Part shown: positions 9,722-18,086 of the stretch, one piece after another
Layout: each line of letters starts with the position of its first letter
Numbering within the stretch: position 1 is the first letter of the stretch
The notes under the pieces: model-generated
What the model saw: the letters and a program-made list of their open reading frames with translations, nothing else
Told to the model about the DNA's origin: nothing
The model's database searches: none
Translations under genes and position numbers: made by a program
From: a virus
Length of the DNA: 39,617 nucleotides
IMG/VR virus record: IMGVR_UViG_3300033143_001167
Span: 1 to 39,617 of that record
Strand: one strand, 5' to 3'

Positions 9722-10278
9722 CCTATGCTCCAAGAGTCGTGTGTTGAGCCCGCAGGCACTGTGAGTCGTTTGTTACCAGTACCATACGACGGATTAGTTA
9801 CATTAGGTGCTGGAGTATCGCCTCTGAACATGCCGCCTTCACTTGCATAAAATCCGGCTTGTGCAAAACTTCCAAATGCAGAAAATAACTGGCCTTGTCC
9901 TTCACGGCGTATATTACCCGCTTGAATCTGGCCTTGCTCTTCGATCAGCTTAGCCTTGGACTCGCCAGACTCCTTAAGCCATTCCATCTGTGCAGCTTGC
10001 TCGACGTCGACAGCTGCCAGGTATGTATCACCAGATCCACCAACGTTAGTACTGCTGTACCCGCTAGCGTACCTACGAGCAGTGGCTTCACCTTTATACT
10101 GTTTATCAGAGCGACCTTGCCTACGCTCTATCTCAGCATTCTCCGCTCGTTGTAACTGTGCATTCTTCTTTGCAAGAGCGGCAGTCTCTGCCGCGGCGCC
10201 TTTGCTGTCACGCCAGTTCTTTAAACTACCTAAGCCTTTTAGACCTGCGGTAATTGCACCGAATATAGCCATGCTCAT
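9718..10278 (-). CDS. Small internal virion protein, gp14-like
   Basis: 186 residues. The N-terminus (MSMAIFGAITAGLKGLGSLKNW) is glycine-rich and weakly hydrophobic. It is followed by a long helix rich in Ala, Glu, Gln and Arg (AETAALAKKNAQLQRAENAE) and a Gly/Ser-rich end. Such an N-terminal hydrophobic patch plus coiled helix is typical of podovirus gp14-type ejection proteins that insert into the outer membrane. It overlaps both neighbours by four bases (ATGA), so the three core genes are translationally coupled. The gp14 role is inferred from these features and gene order. Confidence 0.7.
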   Translation of the reverse strand: MSMAIFGAITAGLKGLGSLKNWRDSKGAAAETAALAKKNAQLQRAENAEIERRQGRSDKQYKGEATARRYASGYSSTNVGGSGDTYLAAVDVEQAAQMEWLKESGESKAKLIEEQGQIQAGNIRREGQGQLFSAFGSFAQAGFYASEGGMFRGDTPAPNVTNPSYGTGNKRLTVPAGSTHDSWSIG

Positions 10279-10787
10279 TTTGTAGTCCTCGTTTCATTTT
10301 GTCTGCGCATAGACATAGTTTTCTTGACAGACGCTTGTTGTTGTTCGTCACCAAACTGAGAGTCTACATACTCATCAAACGTTGGCGTTAAGGCAGAGCC
10401 TTGCATTTCCATCTGTACTAAGTTCTGGTTGTATGATCTAGCTTTGTCCAAGTCGGTACCTATCTTGCTTTCGTAGTCATCAAGAAGTGCTCGATATTCT
10501 GAGCCTCCTTTATACTTCTCGAAGTCATCATCAATAGCCTTCATATCTGTATCGCGTTTTGCCTGTACTGCAGCTAGCGTATTATTCCAGTCGTTTCCAC
10601 CAGACTTAATCCCCTTAGATGTCATAGTAGCTTTGCTAGCTGTTATACGACTCTCAAACTCATTAGTAGCTGCCTGGCGTGATTGTTCCATATCACCTCG
10701 GTAGCCGTTATAACTTTGATATGACGAACGCAAGTTTGCTTTCTGTTCAATATCTGAAGCAGTGACCTGTGGTTTTAAAAGTGGCAT
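10275..10787 (-). CDS. Helical virion protein of unknown role
   Basis: 170 residues, hydrophilic and helical throughout, with no Cys and no membrane segment. Charged heptad-like stretches (SRQAATNEFESRITASKAT, AAVQAKRDTDMKAIDDDFEK) suggest a coiled coil. It lies between the tail tubular B-like gene and the internal core genes, overlapping both by a few bases. Phages of this type often carry a small gene here for a core or tail-assembly component, but I do not recognise the family. Confidence 0.7.
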   Translation of the reverse strand: MPLLKPQVTASDIEQKANLRSSYQSYNGYRGDMEQSRQAATNEFESRITASKATMTSKGIKSGGNDWNNTLAAVQAKRDTDMKAIDDDFEKYKGGSEYRALLDDYESKIGTDLDKARSYNQNLVQMEMQGSALTPTFDEYVDSQFGDEQQQASVKKTMSMRRQNETRTTK

Positions 10788-12901
10788 TATAAATCCTCTT
10801 GAGCTAATGAACCAAACATTGCTATAAGCGTTAATGTAAGTGGTAAGTCTTGTTCTATGGTTACGATAGCCGCTTCACTCCAACCCAGGTTACCCACATC
10901 TATATCTTCTGTACGAGGTAACTCAGGTGTATCCATCGGCGTTACTGGGTTCCTGGTTGGTGCTCTCTGTCCATTAATAAGAGGCTTAGCCGAATCAAGC
11001 ACCCGTACAAAAATACGATTCCATCGCTTCTTATGAGATGCTCCAGATCCAGTTCGTGAGCCTTGATCAATCGGTAATGTAATTGCTCGTGCCGTAAATC
11101 CTAAACCAACATACACATCCGTATACGGTTTGTTAAGTGTTACCTGGCCCCCAGTAACTACTAGGTCAGGGTGCATAGCATCATTAGCAATGACCTGGAC
11201 GGTCATGCCTTCAAGATGTTCTAAGCCCTCAACTACTGTAAATGGTATATCATCATTCTTACGTACAGACGCATCCAACGGTATACTCAAGTGTTTAGGT
11301 GGCATAAGTTCATATTCAAACGCACCAGGTACTCGCTGTGTTAAAACATTGACTGTTGACAGGCCTGCTATCTCGCCGATAGCCAAGTCAATAAATTTAC
11401 CTTGAGTAGTATGATGTGCCCAGCCAATGATCTCATTGTTACGTTCATATGTACAACTCAACATATTACCATTCGCTAACGTAGCCCACAGTAAGTTGTC
11501 TGGATTTTGTGCCCAACCAATATCAATAATGTTAGGCTCAGACAAGTGCTCAGATAAAAACAATAGATCATTCGAGATCCAGTTGTTAGCTGAGTCAGCA
11601 TAGTGCATCGCTCTGATCTTCCTGCGATCACCAGACACATACAAGATCTGATCGTTAACCTGACGCGGTTGTACATGTGCAGAACCATATGCAGACTGCC
11701 GCTGTATCTGCATATCAGTAGGGCGTATGAGGCCGTCTGAACCTGTGATAATGTACTCGCCGTTAATAGTACCTATAACCAAATTCTTAGTACCTATCGC
11801 CCATTGTATGATACCATAGTGCTCCATAGGAACCGCCATGATAGCATCATTGGCAACGATGTTATCTATATCGGTAACAAAGAACTGCTCATACTCACCA
11901 GAACGTGAGCCCCACATCCACTCATTCTCTTTAATAGTTGACATCAACCATAATCGACCCTGGAAGATAGCGCCAACGCCAGGCCAGTTGCCTGCGCCCC
12001 ACTCAGGTGGTGCAGTGTGTATTGGAGGTCCTACAGGATCCGCAAACGTAACGGGTATGATCTGAAAAGTATGGGTATCTATATCATACGTGATTTTCTG
12101 AGGTTGATACTCTCGATGTAGTGCATATATGGTATGTCCACCTGGAGCGTCTACAAAGTAGATGTCTCGTAAGGCATCACACGGCCAAGGGGTGGCAAAA
12201 CCTACTTCACCTTTAGTAGCATCGAATAAGTGTACTGCTGTACAAAACACTGTATTGCTTTGTTGGGCAGCTATCTCGATGAAGACTGGTATTGGACCTG
12301 CTACGCCTGGCGTGAAGACTGCTTCAAATCTACCTAACGATGACACATCAGAGAAGTAGTCATCAAGGCCAGCAGCACTGCCTATCTTAATAGTATACTC
12401 ATCAGTACCGAATGTTGTGACCACTACAGTATGCTCGATAGTACCTTCAGCAAGTGCTACCTCCTCACGGATACCTGCGAAGCTTCCACCTCCGTTACCA
12501 GCGATCATGGTAGCTAGGCCTGTTTCAAAAGCAACCGCTGAACCACCACCAACCTCTACTTGATCCCAGCCAAGACCGTTATTAGCGAAGAAAGGATTTA
12601 GGATCAAGTCCTCAGCTGGCACACCACCAGTCAATGATGTTATAGTGGCTTGGAAATCTGTGAAGACAATATTGAAGTAAACATTGGGATCAACCTGGAA
12701 TGTCTCGAGCCTGGCGCATTGTGCATCGAAGCTGTAACCATGACGTGTACCAGCCCTGGACTTAATTGGACCACGAGAGTCTACGAACATGTTCTCACAG
12801 TAAGCCAGCCCTTTTTGGTATGGACCAGTATCACTACGTCCCAACATAAGAGGAGATAGTTCGCCCAACTCAAAAGAATTCTGTATAAGATGTAGTTTCA
12901 T
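10787..12901 (-). CDS. Tail nozzle/tubular protein B-like structural protein
   Basis: 704 residues. The N-terminus (QNSFELGELSPLMLGRSDTG, then YCENMFVDSRGPIKSRAGTRH) is the hallmark of a widespread podovirus structural protein located after the tail tubular A gene, in the position of the T7 gp12 nozzle. The remainder is beta-rich, as expected for a propeller-type tail tip that receives the fibres. It includes WPGVGAIFQGRLWLMST and the segment FFVTDIDNIVANDAIMAVP. The ATG shares one base with the stop of the tubular A gene (TAATG). Family assignment is good; the precise nozzle role is inferred by order. Confidence 0.75.
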   Translation of the reverse strand: MKLHLIQNSFELGELSPLMLGRSDTGPYQKGLAYCENMFVDSRGPIKSRAGTRHGYSFDAQCARLETFQVDPNVYFNIVFTDFQATITSLTGGVPAEDLILNPFFANNGLGWDQVEVGGGSAVAFETGLATMIAGNGGGSFAGIREEVALAEGTIEHTVVVTTFGTDEYTIKIGSAAGLDDYFSDVSSLGRFEAVFTPGVAGPIPVFIEIAAQQSNTVFCTAVHLFDATKGEVGFATPWPCDALRDIYFVDAPGGHTIYALHREYQPQKITYDIDTHTFQIIPVTFADPVGPPIHTAPPEWGAGNWPGVGAIFQGRLWLMSTIKENEWMWGSRSGEYEQFFVTDIDNIVANDAIMAVPMEHYGIIQWAIGTKNLVIGTINGEYIITGSDGLIRPTDMQIQRQSAYGSAHVQPRQVNDQILYVSGDRRKIRAMHYADSANNWISNDLLFLSEHLSEPNIIDIGWAQNPDNLLWATLANGNMLSCTYERNNEIIGWAHHTTQGKFIDLAIGEIAGLSTVNVLTQRVPGAFEYELMPPKHLSIPLDASVRKNDDIPFTVVEGLEHLEGMTVQVIANDAMHPDLVVTGGQVTLNKPYTDVYVGLGFTARAITLPIDQGSRTGSGASHKKRWNRIFVRVLDSAKPLINGQRAPTRNPVTPMDTPELPRTEDIDVGNLGWSEAAIVTIEQDLPLTLTLIAMFGSLAQEDL

Positions 12902-13521
12902 TAGCGTACCCGTGTCAGTGCATCAGAACGAACCTTATTAGATCTGCCTTGAAGACCGTCAAAAGTACCAGCATCTGACAAGGAGTCATCATACTTAAGT
13001 ACCATCTTATCTTCAAGGGTTTTGGAATGTGTTAGTGGCAAACATATCTCACGTGCGATACGTGCTGCCAATGCCTGGACAAACCCAGGACTGAATTTAG
13101 AGGGATCCGTTATGCGTTGTATACACCGACCGTATATCTGTTCTTGGTCGCATGTGATAGTCTCGCCTTCACGTTGCCATATAATGCGCTGTTCTTCGCC
13201 GTTACCTAATGACTTGCGAGCTGGGCCAGGACCAGTGCCAGCCGCGTTGACGTTAGCTCCAGAAACCTGGAGCACAGTCAATATATCAGGAGGAATAGCG
13301 AAGGCAGCGACAAATCCATAAAGAGGATCTTCTGACAGTCTCGCAAACTTAATCCGCTTAACAGCGAATGTCCAGGCCTTAGCTTCCAGTACAACATCGC
13401 GTAAATGCGCATAGTTGTCTTTGCATAGGTTTGCTTCTACAGTACCATCATCAAGTGAGATGATGCGATTTCCACCAAGCCATGATATAGCCTGGTTGCA
13501 GATTGAGACTTCAGTAGTCAT
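12901..13521 (-). CDS. Tail tubular protein A (adaptor, gp11-like)
   Basis: 206 residues, close to the usual length of about 200 for this family. The N-terminus (TEVSICNQAISWLGGNRI, then ANLCKDNYAHLRDVVLEAKA and WTFAVKRIKFARL) is characteristic of the T7 gp11-type adaptor. That protein forms a dodecameric ring joining the portal to the tail nozzle. A late segment (FVQALAARIAREICLPLT) matches the conserved C-terminal helix. Start is ATG with GAGG nine bases upstream. It lies directly before the nozzle gene, as in other podoviruses. Confidence 0.85.
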   Translation of the reverse strand: MTTEVSICNQAISWLGGNRIISLDDGTVEANLCKDNYAHLRDVVLEAKAWTFAVKRIKFARLSEDPLYGFVAAFAIPPDILTVLQVSGANVNAAGTGPGPARKSLGNGEEQRIIWQREGETITCDQEQIYGRCIQRITDPSKFSPGFVQALAARIAREICLPLTHSKTLEDKMVLKYDDSLSDAGTFDGLQGRSNKVRSDALTRVR

Positions 13522-13532
13522 GTTGCTATCCT

Positions 13533-13778
13533 CTATTTAAAGTCATCAGCAGCGGAACTACCGCCACCATCGGTTGGTTCAGCTTTAGGCTTAACAGCTT
13601 TAGGCTTAACAGCTTTAGGCTTTTCAGCTTTAGGTTTTGCAACCTCAACTTCGATACCAGCTAGCCCGCAAACGCGTTCTACTGGTATACCATATTTAGC
13701 TGCTATTTCTTCTAGATCATCACCAGCTTTTACTCTAGTCACGATCTGGGTCATACGCGTACGTGTGATTTGTTTCAT
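13533..13778 (-). CDS. Small protein with LysM-like domain and KPKA repeats
   Basis: 81 residues. Residues 14-45 (VKAGDDLEEIAAKYGIPVER) have the pattern of a LysM carbohydrate-binding motif: GD, then a helix, then IP/V and a second helix. The second half is a run of KPKA/KPKAV repeats, encoded by tandem 15-base DNA repeats (GCTTTAGGCTTAACA on the plus strand), and ends in a flexible Gly/Ser tail. The ribosome site is AGGAC. It is placed between capsid-associated and tail-adaptor genes. A virion protein touching peptidoglycan is possible, but the basic repeats could instead bind DNA. The LysM resemblance is by eye only. Confidence 0.65.
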   Translation of the reverse strand: MKQITRTRMTQIVTRVKAGDDLEEIAAKYGIPVERVCGLAGIEVEVAKPKAEKPKAVKPKAVKPKAEPTDGGGSSAADDFK

Positions 13779-13792
13779 AGATAGTCCTGTAG

Positions 13793-14209
13793 TTAACCAA
13801 CACCGATATAGTGCCGGTAAGAGTTGAGCAGCTGTTCAAACGCTGCATTTAAAAGATGTGACTTAGAGCTCTCAAGCAATGTGCCTTCGAAGCCAACCCA
13901 CACGTGCGCTTCAGTTGCCACAGCTAAGAGCTGGCCAACCTGCTTGTACGGATCTATTGGGTCACGGATGTTGTAGCGATCTTCGATGGCTTGGCCGCCC
14001 TCGTTAGTCAACGCTTCCTTCATAGCAACCAAGGCTTGCTCGATAGCAACTGCTACTAGATGCGTACAAGTCGGGTCATTAACGATGTCGTCACCGATGA
14101 ACAGGCCATATGTGCCAGCAATGGTGGGATCTGTTGGTACGTGGGCCGGCAACCGTGCCACTCCACCTAAGTAAGACTCACCAACCTTTATTGAAAATAG
14201 AGTTCCCAT
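13793..14209 (-). CDS. Head-associated protein of unknown function
   Basis: About 138 residues, beginning MGTLFSIKVGESYLGGV. I prefer ATG 14209 to the upstream ATG 14233: GAGGAG lies eight bases before 14209, while 14233 falls inside an intergenic hairpin. The segment after residue 35 (FIGDDIVNDPTCTHLVAVAI, then LVAMKEALTNEGGQAIEDRY) is mixed alpha/beta. The gene follows the major capsid directly and precedes the tail adaptor. This suggests a decoration or head-completion protein, but no family is recognised. Confidence 0.7.
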   Translation of the reverse strand: MGTLFSIKVGESYLGGVARLPAHVPTDPTIAGTYGLFIGDDIVNDPTCTHLVAVAIEQALVAMKEALTNEGGQAIEDRYNIRDPIDPYKQVGQLLAVATEAHVWVGFEGTLLESSKSHLLNAAFEQLLNSYRHYIGVG

Positions 14210-14227
14210 AATAGGCTCCTCAATGAT

Positions 14228-14241
14228 GGCCATCCTTGGCC
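14228..14241 (-). promoter_or_regulatory. CsrA-type hairpin after the capsid gene
   Basis: Minus strand GGCCA-AGGA-TGGCC, seven bases after the capsid stop. Its stem differs from the early-region copies but the CA-AGGA-TG core is the same. No U-run follows. It overlaps a false ATG (14233) of the next gene. Confidence 0.6.
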
Positions 14242-14248
14242 GTGGTGA

Positions 14249-15115
14249 TTATACTACGTCTGCGAACTTGCAGTGCACCAGGTGCTCATCTTCCACACGG
14301 ACTGATCCGAAGGTTGACTCGACATAGATGCGCCATGCAAATGACACGCTTGGATCTTCAGCGATGCGGACTTTCATCTCGCGATTCATCTGGAAGCCCA
14401 TAGCACGTTTGGTCATCGCAAAGCAATCGATCTGATCTGCCAGTGGGATGTTCAAACGAGTTGAGTAGATCCAGGTGAAGCCCATCCAGTTAGGAACGAT
14501 GCCGTAACGCTGTAAAGCTTGCGCTTGTACATAGTCGGCTGAAGTGTTCTCAGTCAACTGCATTAACTTACGAACCTGTTTAGGACCGACGACGAAGACC
14601 TTAGGTACATCAGGGTCGATGTCGTTGTTCATGAAGATCTCTTGGACCTCAGTCACAGCATCGAATGTGATACCAGTAGTGTAGTCGCCTACGATTTGAG
14701 CCGCAGGTAATGGGACCAATGTAGAACCGTCACCATCAAGTGCGTCGCCAGTGGCAGCAGAGATGATCTCGTCATCCCAAGCACGCTTCATGGAGTAACC
14801 CAGAGATTGAGCCAGGTTGCTGTTAGGATCGATGAGCATTTTTACGATGTCTTCGTCTTCAGTACTATCAGCGTTGTGGTATGTCTTAGCGACAGACAAG
14901 CGGCGAGACCACTCGGTATCAGCTACTGGAGTTGGAACCAGACGGCCACCCTTAAGCGACGCATCAGTAGAACCTAAACGCTCCCACGCATGGTCCTTGG
15001 ATTGTACACCGCGTTCGATGACGTGTGCACGTAGTTTTGTTTCGGCTTGCTGTGCCAGATGGCGCAAGATGTTTTCGAAGGTGCTGATATAGACAGCATC
15101 AATTGTACTAGCCAT
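14249..15115 (-). CDS. Major capsid protein
   Basis: 288 residues, starting at the ATG at 15115 with AGGAG eight bases upstream; a longer TTG start at 15136 would overlap that ribosome site. The sequence belongs by eye to a common podovirus capsid family: FENILRHLAQQAETKLRAHV near the start, then SRRLSVAKTYHNADSTEDED, MKRAWDDEIISAATGDAL, FDAVTEVQEIFMNNDIDPD and VFVVGPKQVRKLM. The last part is the expected HK97-fold A-domain/P-domain end (AWRIYVESTFGSVRVEDEHLV). It follows the scaffold gene after a leader with its own promoter and hairpins, as expected for the most abundant protein. Confidence 0.88.
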   Translation of the reverse strand: MASTIDAVYISTFENILRHLAQQAETKLRAHVIERGVQSKDHAWERLGSTDASLKGGRLVPTPVADTEWSRRLSVAKTYHNADSTEDEDIVKMLIDPNSNLAQSLGYSMKRAWDDEIISAATGDALDGDGSTLVPLPAAQIVGDYTTGITFDAVTEVQEIFMNNDIDPDVPKVFVVGPKQVRKLMQLTENTSADYVQAQALQRYGIVPNWMGFTWIYSTRLNIPLADQIDCFAMTKRAMGFQMNREMKVRIAEDPSVSFAWRIYVESTFGSVRVEDEHLVHCKFADVV

Positions 15116-15187
15116 GAGAGAATCTCCTGTTGGCAAAAGTTAAAAGTAAGTTCTGCGTCTGGAGTAATCTCAACAGCTCAACTGTGA

Positions 15188-15239
15188 GGCCCTTTATTGA
15201 CTAGCCTAACGCGGCTAACGAGAACATCAGTACAGGGCC
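15188..15239 (-). promoter_or_regulatory. Hairpin in the capsid mRNA leader
   Basis: On the minus strand an outer stem GGCCCT/AGGGCC (15234-15239 with 15188-15193) encloses an inner stem TAGCC/GGCTA (15213-15217 with 15202-15206). It lies between the proposed capsid promoter and the capsid start codon. It could stabilise the capsid message or mark an RNA processing site. There is no U-run, so it is not a terminator. Confidence 0.5.
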
Positions 15240-15282
15240 ATATCGTAATACAGTAATCCCGCCATCCGTTCATTCAATACAT

Positions 15283-15311
15283 ATTATGCGCCTTCCGTGG
15301 CGCGATGTAAA
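15283..15311 (-). promoter_or_regulatory. Promoter for major capsid gene
   Basis: Minus strand: TTTACA (15311-15306), 17-base spacer, CATAAT (15288-15283). The -35 lies within TGTTTACAT, the same core as the early promoters at 20877, 26500 and 30850. It is located in the gap between scaffold and capsid. The spacer contains a GCGCC/GGCGC inverted repeat. Confidence 0.6.
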
Positions 15312-15329
15312 CAGCTGTTAAACTGTTGA

Positions 15330-16193
15330 TTATGCTGCGGTTGCCATCTTACCAAGCTCGACGACCTTTTCAACCAAACCTTTCTGTTGTGGTGATCCTG
15401 CATCCCAGTATTCCTTACGAGCCATGATCTCATCGATCTGCGCTTTAGCCTCTGCAGGCGTAACGCGACCATTCTCATGCTGACTACCCTGGAAGTTCAT
15501 CTGAGCACCATCACCTGACATAGCAGTCACGAGACCATCGAACCACTTCATAGAAGCCATGTCCATCTTATGGCCAGTGATCTTTTCGATCAAGCCTTCA
15601 GGTGCACCAGTCTGCTTCATGAGTTCTAGGATAGCGTGTGACTTGTTACCAAGTGCATCGCCCCAGTCAAGCTTAAGCTTATCCTGCTCGCCCTGGTTAC
15701 GTGTGATGTTTGCTGCATCAGAGTCTGAATTCTCTTTAACCAAGAATTGAGACAGTTCTTTAAACTGCGTCTTGGTCAAGTTACTTCCAAGTGCTGCTGC
15801 CTGGAATGCGGACATAGACTCCTTCAGAGTTTCTGGTATATCACCAGCCTCATAACCTGATGCTTCTTCAGGCATGCCAATACGTTTCATAAACGCTGTC
15901 ATGGATTCTGCATTGTCCATATCAGGCATCGCTGTTAAGCCAGGTACCTTCTCAGTCAGTGACAAGTTAAATGCTGTTATAGTGTCTGCATCAGCATCTG
16001 CGCCTGGTAAGCGTATTGATCTGCCAAGATCTGATTTAGTATCCAGGTATGCTTTCGCTAGACCGTTAAGGTCTTTAAAATCTGCCAAGCCTTTATCAGC
16101 TGACAGGGTTTCGTCTAGGCCTTCGCGCCAGACATCTTCATCGCCGTCTTTAGCAAATGTACCGTACTTAAGTCTTAGGTTGTATTTCTTCAT
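15330..16193 (-). CDS. Capsid scaffolding protein
   Basis: 287 residues, acidic, helical and Ala/Met/Lys-rich, lying between portal and capsid genes, the standard place for the podovirus scaffold (T7 gp9 position). It directs procapsid assembly and is then released. Recognisable family features include the early LADFKDLNGLAKAYLDTKSD and the segment SLTEKVPGLTAMPDMDN. The C-terminal helix-rich part (EAKAQIDEIMARKEYWD) probably binds the coat. I chose ATG 16193 because AGAGGACC lies just upstream; the in-frame ATG at 16211 is less well placed. It overlaps the small upstream gene by 26 bases. Confidence 0.82.
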   Translation of the reverse strand: MKKYNLRLKYGTFAKDGDEDVWREGLDETLSADKGLADFKDLNGLAKAYLDTKSDLGRSIRLPGADADADTITAFNLSLTEKVPGLTAMPDMDNAESMTAFMKRIGMPEEASGYEAGDIPETLKESMSAFQAAALGSNLTKTQFKELSQFLVKENSDSDAANITRNQGEQDKLKLDWGDALGNKSHAILELMKQTGAPEGLIEKITGHKMDMASMKWFDGLVTAMSGDGAQMNFQGSQHENGRVTPAEAKAQIDEIMARKEYWDAGSPQQKGLVEKVVELGKMATAA

Positions 16194-16416
16194 GTTGGTC
16201 CTCTCTCTCATTAATTCGTTGTAGTTGTATAGGTTCCCGGTTGCCCAGGTTCTTATAAGTAAGATGTGGATCTTTGCCGACTCCTCCTGGAAATTCTAAC
16301 TCCAATAGATGAATCACCTGTCGACCGATCGGTGAGTTCATAAATCGAGATACCTGCGCCGCCTTTGATTTAATGGCTTTGAGGGCAACCTCTTTGGTCC
16401 TGGGCTTTCTACTCAT
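16168..16416 (-). CDS. Small conserved protein between portal and scaffold
   Basis: 82 residues, basic in its first half (MSRKPRTKEVALKAIKSKA), then VSRFMNSPIGRQVIHLLELE, a pattern I associate with small podovirus proteins in this position. The C-terminal 20 residues are charged. The ribosome site AGGAG is correctly spaced before ATG 16416. Its 3' end overlaps the scaffold start in another frame. Function is unknown; location suggests a head-assembly accessory protein. Confidence 0.7.
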   Translation of the reverse strand: MSRKPRTKEVALKAIKSKAAQVSRFMNSPIGRQVIHLLELEFPGGVGKDPHLTYKNLGNREPIQLQRINEREDQHEEIQPKT

Positions 16417-16424
16417 GTTAACTC

Positions 16425-18086
16425 CTATTGCATTGCTGTTACATCGTCAGGTGATGCACCAGCACTTTCAACCGCTGATGCGCCTTCACCCAGTGCTTTC
16501 ATACCGTCACCAGTCGCCTGGTTCTGTGCCGCCTTAGCTGCGGCGGCTTGTGCTGCTTCGAGATCCTTTTCAGACTGCTCAAACTCGGCTTCATTCTTTA
16601 AGATGGCCACGGGCGCTCCACGTAAGCCAGCAAGAATACGGCCAGTCTTTTCTTCATCGACCAGTCGTTGCATCTTAGGAAACATCTCACCGAGTGCTGC
16701 TACACTGTTCAGGTATCCTTCGATAGCCATCACAGTGTCTGTACGTTGTGCACGTGCCATAGGGCCAGTGTACTCGACGTCGAACTCACTGTTACCCATC
16801 ACTTCAGGTGGTGATTCGATCACGCCGTTTCTCCACAGGATCCTGAACGTACGTTCAATCATAGGATCCAGGAAGTCAGAAGTTAGACGACCTAATACCG
16901 GGCCTAATAGTCGCTGCATGAGATCAACTCGTGCATTCACTTCCGTGGCAGACATGGCAGGTGATTCTTTCAACTCAAGTTGATCGACCAGGAATGTTTG
17001 ACGAATCCGATTTCTCAGATCTTCTACAAGGAGCGTCGATGCGTTAAAGTTGGCCTTAGACTCATAAGGTACTAGGTCGTCTATATTTCTTACTACGGTC
17101 AAGCCTGCTGCCCCCAGATCAAGGTCTGAGATCAGACCACGCTCTGTTGTCAGGTTTGCAGGGTCGACCACTTTTTCAAGTGCCTGTAGTATTAACTCTA
17201 CTAGAGCATTCAGTGTCATGACATCTGACAGAGCGATGGTGCTCGGGCTGAATCCCCATTGTGAACCAGAAGCTTTCTGCCAGCGTGGTACATATGCAGG
17301 CATCTCGTAGTAACCGCCTTCCTTGCCGATCATCTCACCGTCTTTACGCATGATGTATTTGTAACCATACTTGCGCTTCTTAGGAGCTAGCTTCTTAGAC
17401 CAGGTACTGTCTTTTACATTGTCGCGCGGATACACGCAGAAGATGATGTCAATCTTTTCATCTACAGCCTGTGCATTCTCTGCTTTCTGTTTGATGTCAT
17501 CAGGTACGTCCTTACCGAACTTACTCACTATCTGTACTGGTGTCCATTGCAGCAAGCGATAGAACCGTAGTACCTGTCGACGGTGATCCATCTCAAAGTA
17601 ACCTTCACGCACAGGGATCGCGCTGAAGTCCAGGCCTTCCCAGGTCGTGTCTGCAACAGGCTCTTCAAATATGATAGCAGTGCCAAAGCCCGCCAGGTCG
17701 AGATAGCCTTCATTTACTTCCAGGTTGAAGTTACTATCTTGTAGAGCATGGAAGATCGCATCAGCAGACCTCTCGAGCCACTGTACAACCTCAGTCTTTT
17801 CATTCAACTCTGTTGTACGCGCACGTAGACCAAACCACCGTACTGATGGTGATGTCAGTGCACCGTGCATACTTGATGCTAATGTATAGCAGGCGTTCTG
17901 TGCGGTACTGTCGAATACTTGCCGACCACGTCGCCAGTCGATCTCATGCTCACTCTGTTGATTCTCAAAGAACTTACCACCGCGTATCGGCATGATAAAC
18001 TGTTCGATGAGATCCCATGTTTGTTCGACTGTCTTACGTTGTGTCCACAGTGCTTCGAACCGCTTTTTAATATCTTCGCCTTTCAT
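16425..18086 (-). CDS. Portal (head-tail connector) protein
   Basis: 553 residues, in the usual size range for podovirus portals (T7 gp8 is 536). Family features: an N-terminal helix with RFEALWTQRKTVEQTWDLIE and FIMPIRGG, then RRGRQVFDSTAQNACYTLAS and LTSPSVRWFGLRAR. Further on come QWGFSPSTIALSDVMTLNAL and a DxxDL crown region. The C-terminus is an Ala/Gln-rich helix ending in a flexible tail. Twelve copies form the ring through which DNA is packaged and ejected. It overlaps the large terminase stop by four bases (ATGA). Confidence 0.9.
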   Translation of the reverse strand: MKGEDIKKRFEALWTQRKTVEQTWDLIEQFIMPIRGGKFFENQQSEHEIDWRRGRQVFDSTAQNACYTLASSMHGALTSPSVRWFGLRARTTELNEKTEVVQWLERSADAIFHALQDSNFNLEVNEGYLDLAGFGTAIIFEEPVADTTWEGLDFSAIPVREGYFEMDHRRQVLRFYRLLQWTPVQIVSKFGKDVPDDIKQKAENAQAVDEKIDIIFCVYPRDNVKDSTWSKKLAPKKRKYGYKYIMRKDGEMIGKEGGYYEMPAYVPRWQKASGSQWGFSPSTIALSDVMTLNALVELILQALEKVVDPANLTTERGLISDLDLGAAGLTVVRNIDDLVPYESKANFNASTLLVEDLRNRIRQTFLVDQLELKESPAMSATEVNARVDLMQRLLGPVLGRLTSDFLDPMIERTFRILWRNGVIESPPEVMGNSEFDVEYTGPMARAQRTDTVMAIEGYLNSVAALGEMFPKMQRLVDEEKTGRILAGLRGAPVAILKNEAEFEQSEKDLEAAQAAAAKAAQNQATGDGMKALGEGASAVESAGASPDDVTAMQ

